From NCBI GenBank assembly GCA_947499125.1, contig CANMMP010000001.1, positions 868,001 to 932,000 of the forward strand: 64,000 nt of DNA, given 5' to 3'. Below, piece by piece: positions 62,056 to 64,000 of the stretch. Position 1 is the first letter of the stretch, and each line of letters opens with the position of its first letter. Both the position numbers and the translations under genes were made by a program. Below the pieces are notes generated by a model, which was not told the origin of the DNA, did not search any database, and saw only the letters and a list, made by a program, of their open reading frames with translations. Source of the stretch: an uncultured Pontibacter sp. GTDB lineage: Bacteria > Bacteroidota > Bacteroidia > Cytophagales > Hymenobacteraceae.

Positions 62056-62380
62056 AGTTTGTATTTAACGCAAGTATAAAGTAGCAAGTTAGGTTTAATT
62101 GCGGAAATGCTATACTGTAAAATTATGGAAGGCAAAACAGGTGAGTTTGTAGCTCAAAGAATAAAAAACAAGGAAGTAAAAGCTTAAGAAAACTAAGCTG
62201 GCATCAGCGCCAGACTACTTTTGGTAAAGTGTTTTGCTATAGTTATTGTTGACTCAACAAAGTATAAAGCTCAGGAGGGATAATCGAACTATGGTTTGGT
62301 TTGTTGCAAAACAAAAAAGACGCAAGGTATTGCGTCTCTACTTTAAGAATTTAACTATAGCTTGATCAGCACTTTAACAA
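62056..62380. other. nadE-rnc spacer
   Basis: About 325 nt; promoter for nadE at the left and the rnc terminator at the right. A 26-codon ORF at 62107-62187 (plus strand, MLYCKIMEGKTGEFVAQRIK at the start) has no other support. Confidence 0.4.
62318..62337 (-). terminator. Terminator-like hairpin after rnc
   Basis: AGACGCAA-GGTA-TTGCGTCT, perfect 8-bp stem. On the minus strand it is followed by TTTTTTGTTTT, downstream of rnc. Confidence 0.85.
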
Positions 62381-63118
62381 TCAAGCTATCTTCAATATCT
62401 CAAGGGATTTTTCGGCTGCGGCCTGGTCAGCTTTTTTCTTGGATAAACCTACCCCGGTCGCTACTGGTTTGTCGCCGATGTATACTTCGGTAGTAAATTC
62501 GGTGGTGTTGCCCTGCTGCTTCTTTTTGATATTCTCAAACCTGATCTCCATGTTCTGGCTTTGCGCCCACTCGATCAGTTTACTTTTAAAGTTTGCAGTT
62601 GTATTTACAAGCTGATGCAGGTCAACATGTGGCTTAATCAGTTTGCCAAGTATAAACTGGCGCGTCATGTTGTAGCCTTTATCCAGGTAAATAGCCCCAA
62701 CAAGTGCTTCCAGCGCATTGCCGTTCACCGATTTGTGCCTGTTAATGCCGGGCTCAACTTTAACCAGCAAATTAAGGCCAATTTTAAGGGCGATATGGTT
62801 CAGCGACTCGCGGTTAACAATGCGCGAGCGTATCTCTGTTAAAAAGCCTTCGTCTTCGTACGGAAATTTGCGAAAAAGAACTTCAGCCACAACAGCCCCT
62901 AATACTGCATCGCCTAAAAACTCAAGGCGCTCGTTTGTATCGTGCTTATTGTTGCCTACTGTTTGCCGGGCAAAAGAGGTATGCGTAAGGGCAAGCTTGT
63001 ACAGCCTGACATTATCGGGAGTGCTACCAATAATACCGGCAAGGGCGCGTACTAAATCTCTATCCTTGTTAAAAACTCTGTGGTAGAAGCGCCGAACCGG
63101 TTTAATAGGACCAAACAC
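62381..63118 (-). CDS. rnc: Ribonuclease III
   Basis: The 245-residue nuclease cuts double-stranded RNA in rRNA and mRNA processing. The signature NERLEFLGDAVLGAVVAEVLF (about 61-82) carries the metal-binding acids; a second acidic set is in NALEALVGAIYLDKGY; the C-terminal dsRNA-binding domain (about 172-243) ends with SKKKADQAAAEKSL. The start is GTG at 63118 overlapping the TAG stop of fabF by one base, so the two are translationally coupled. Confidence 0.94.
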   Translation of the reverse strand: MFGPIKPVRRFYHRVFNKDRDLVRALAGIIGSTPDNVRLYKLALTHTSFARQTVGNNKHDTNERLEFLGDAVLGAVVAEVLFRKFPYEDEGFLTEIRSRIVNRESLNHIALKIGLNLLVKVEPGINRHKSVNGNALEALVGAIYLDKGYNMTRQFILGKLIKPHVDLHQLVNTTANFKSKLIEWAQSQNMEIRFENIKKKQQGNTTEFTTEVYIGDKPVATGVGLSKKKADQAAAEKSLEILKIA

Positions 63119-64000
63119 TAGTCTTTCAGTTCTCTGAAAATTACAGATGTGTTATGTCCGCCGAAACCAAACGTATTGCTCAACGCTACTTTTACCTCAC
63201 GCTCCTGCGCCTTGTTAAACGTAAAGTTTAATTTCGGATTAAAGCTTTCGTCGTCGGTAAAGTGGTTGATGGTAGGCGGCACCAGGTTATTTTTGATGGC
63301 CAGTATAGAAGCAATAGCCTCTATAGCTCCGGCAGCACCTAATAAGTGGCCCGTCATTGATTTGGTAGAGCTGATATTCAGTTTGTAGGCATGGTCGCCG
63401 AACACGGTCTCTATGGCTTTGGCTTCGCTAACGTCGCCGAGCGGTGTAGATGTACCATGTACGTTGATGTAGTCTACTTCTTCTGGTTTGATGTTGGCAT
63501 CGCGCAACGCATTTTTCATTACGTTAAGGGCGCCTAATCCTTCCGGGTGTGGTGCGGTAATATGGTAGGCATCAGCAGACATGCCGCCGCCTAGTATTTC
63601 GGCATATATCTTTGCGCCACGTGCTTTAGCGTGCTCATACTCTTCCAGTATAATTGCGCCGGCACCTTCGCCAAGAACAAAGCCGTCACGGTCTTTATCA
63701 AACGGCCGTGATGCAGTTTCAGGTGAGTCGTTTCGCTCTGAAAGGGCTTTCAGGGCGTTAAAACCACCTATACCAGCCTCTGTAACTGCTGCTTCCGAAC
63801 CACCTGAAACGATGACATCAGCAATACCCAGACGGATATAGTTGAAAGCATCGAGAATAGCATTCGTAGCAGAAGCACAGGCTGATACTGTTACAAAGTT
63901 TGGCCCTCTGAAGCCATACTTAATGGAGATCTGACCAGCACTGATGTCAGCGATCATCTTCGGGATGAAGAACGGGTTGAAGCGTGGGGTACCATCGCCA
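63118..64000 (-). CDS. fabF: Beta-ketoacyl-ACP synthase II, partial (continues beyond the window)
   Basis: The frame runs open to the window edge, so only the C-terminal about 293 residues are seen; the ATG at 63957 is internal, because the upstream codons (GDGTPRFNPFFIPKM) continue the family sequence. The catalytic Cys is in NFVTVSACASATNA; the two His are in NVHGTSTPLGD and FGFGGHN, and the Lys in STKSMTGHLLGAAG. It condenses acyl-ACP with malonyl-ACP in fatty acid synthesis. fabF-rnc order is typical of Bacteroidota (acpP expected beyond the edge). Confidence 0.95.
   Translation of the reverse strand, partial: GDGTPRFNPFFIPKMIADISAGQISIKYGFRGPNFVTVSACASATNAILDAFNYIRLGIADVIVSGGSEAAVTEAGIGGFNALKALSERNDSPETASRPFDKDRDGFVLGEGAGAIILEEYEHAKARGAKIYAEILGGGMSADAYHITAPHPEGLGALNVMKNALRDANIKPEEVDYINVHGTSTPLGDVSEAKAIETVFGDHAYKLNISSTKSMTGHLLGAAGAIEAIASILAIKNNLVPPTINHFTDDESFNPKLNFTFNKAQEREVKVALSNTFGFGGHNTSVIFRELKD

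Noticed and set aside
62107..62187. 26-codon ORF in the nadE-rnc spacer
   Set aside because: Too short and without Shine-Dalgarno, terminator or other support; left as a note only.
63118..64000. Possible truncated fabF pseudogene
   Set aside because: The frame stays open to the window edge and the upstream codons match the family, so it is cut by the window, not broken.

Overview
The window reads as chromosomal DNA of a Bacteroidota bacterium, most likely of the Cytophagales/Hymenobacteraceae (Pontibacter-like) branch; the lineage is inferred. Support: promoter boxes of the Bacteroidota form TAnnTTTG, few Shine-Dalgarno sites, and many families typical of this phylum (DUF2851, CarboxypepD_reg-like secreted proteins, LuxC-type acyl-CoA reductase, the secreted 'QDVIxxxNGDELKARVLEI' family). 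Most genes are housekeeping or conserved accessory genes. No tRNA, rRNA, CRISPR array, prophage or transposase gene was found.

Layout. 1-7.4 kb: GNAT acetyltransferase, AI-2E transporter, secreted M28 peptidase, PepE, MBL hydrolase, PAS histidine kinase. 7.6-12.9 kb: a forward run with class III aminotransferase, CoA-transferase, a conserved unknown, then a phosphodiesterase-like lipoprotein next to a CotH-like protein. 12.9-19.7 kb: ABC-F ATPase, SPW and RDD membrane proteins, murI, valS. 20-27.5 kb: pentapeptide protein, ferredoxin divergent from acyl-CoA reductase and a polysaccharide deacetylase, nucleoside phosphorylase, class IV aminotransferase, trhO, NeuD-like acyltransferase. 27.9-34.9 kb: membrane protein/DUF2851 pair, two CarboxypepD_reg proteins, DUF1456/GNAT pair, an AT-rich orphan, pyrF. 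35.4-45.5 kb: lolA-ftsK, pyrD, M48 peptidase/DUF898 pair, LURP-one-like protein, orphan genes. 45.7-55.8 kb: tandem secreted paralogues, xerD, aroQ, class V aminotransferase, marC, rnhA, an inverted-repeat-bounded cassette, trmN6, saccharopine-dehydrogenase-like protein, cdd, esterase. 56-64 kb: PEGA-domain protein, VOC protein, beta-propeller protein, lgt, nadE, rnc and a partial fabF.

The unusual content lies mostly between the genes and in word usage. (1) The words AACTATA/TATAGTT (palindrome AACTATAGTT) and AAGTATA/TATACTT occur far more often than chance in genes and spacers, and in some terminators they form the outer stem as inverted pairs. (2) Six spacers hold arrays of short hairpins whose stems differ but whose loops are often AGGA/TCCT; distant spacers share array types. 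(3) A family of G/C-rich hairpins (CCCCTCCTT-n4-AAGGAGGGG and variants) sits next to stop codons and in one case appears to encode a protein C-terminus. (4) A 93-codon AT-rich gene is enclosed by a perfect 29-bp inverted repeat running from the rnhA stop codon to just before the trmN6 start codon.
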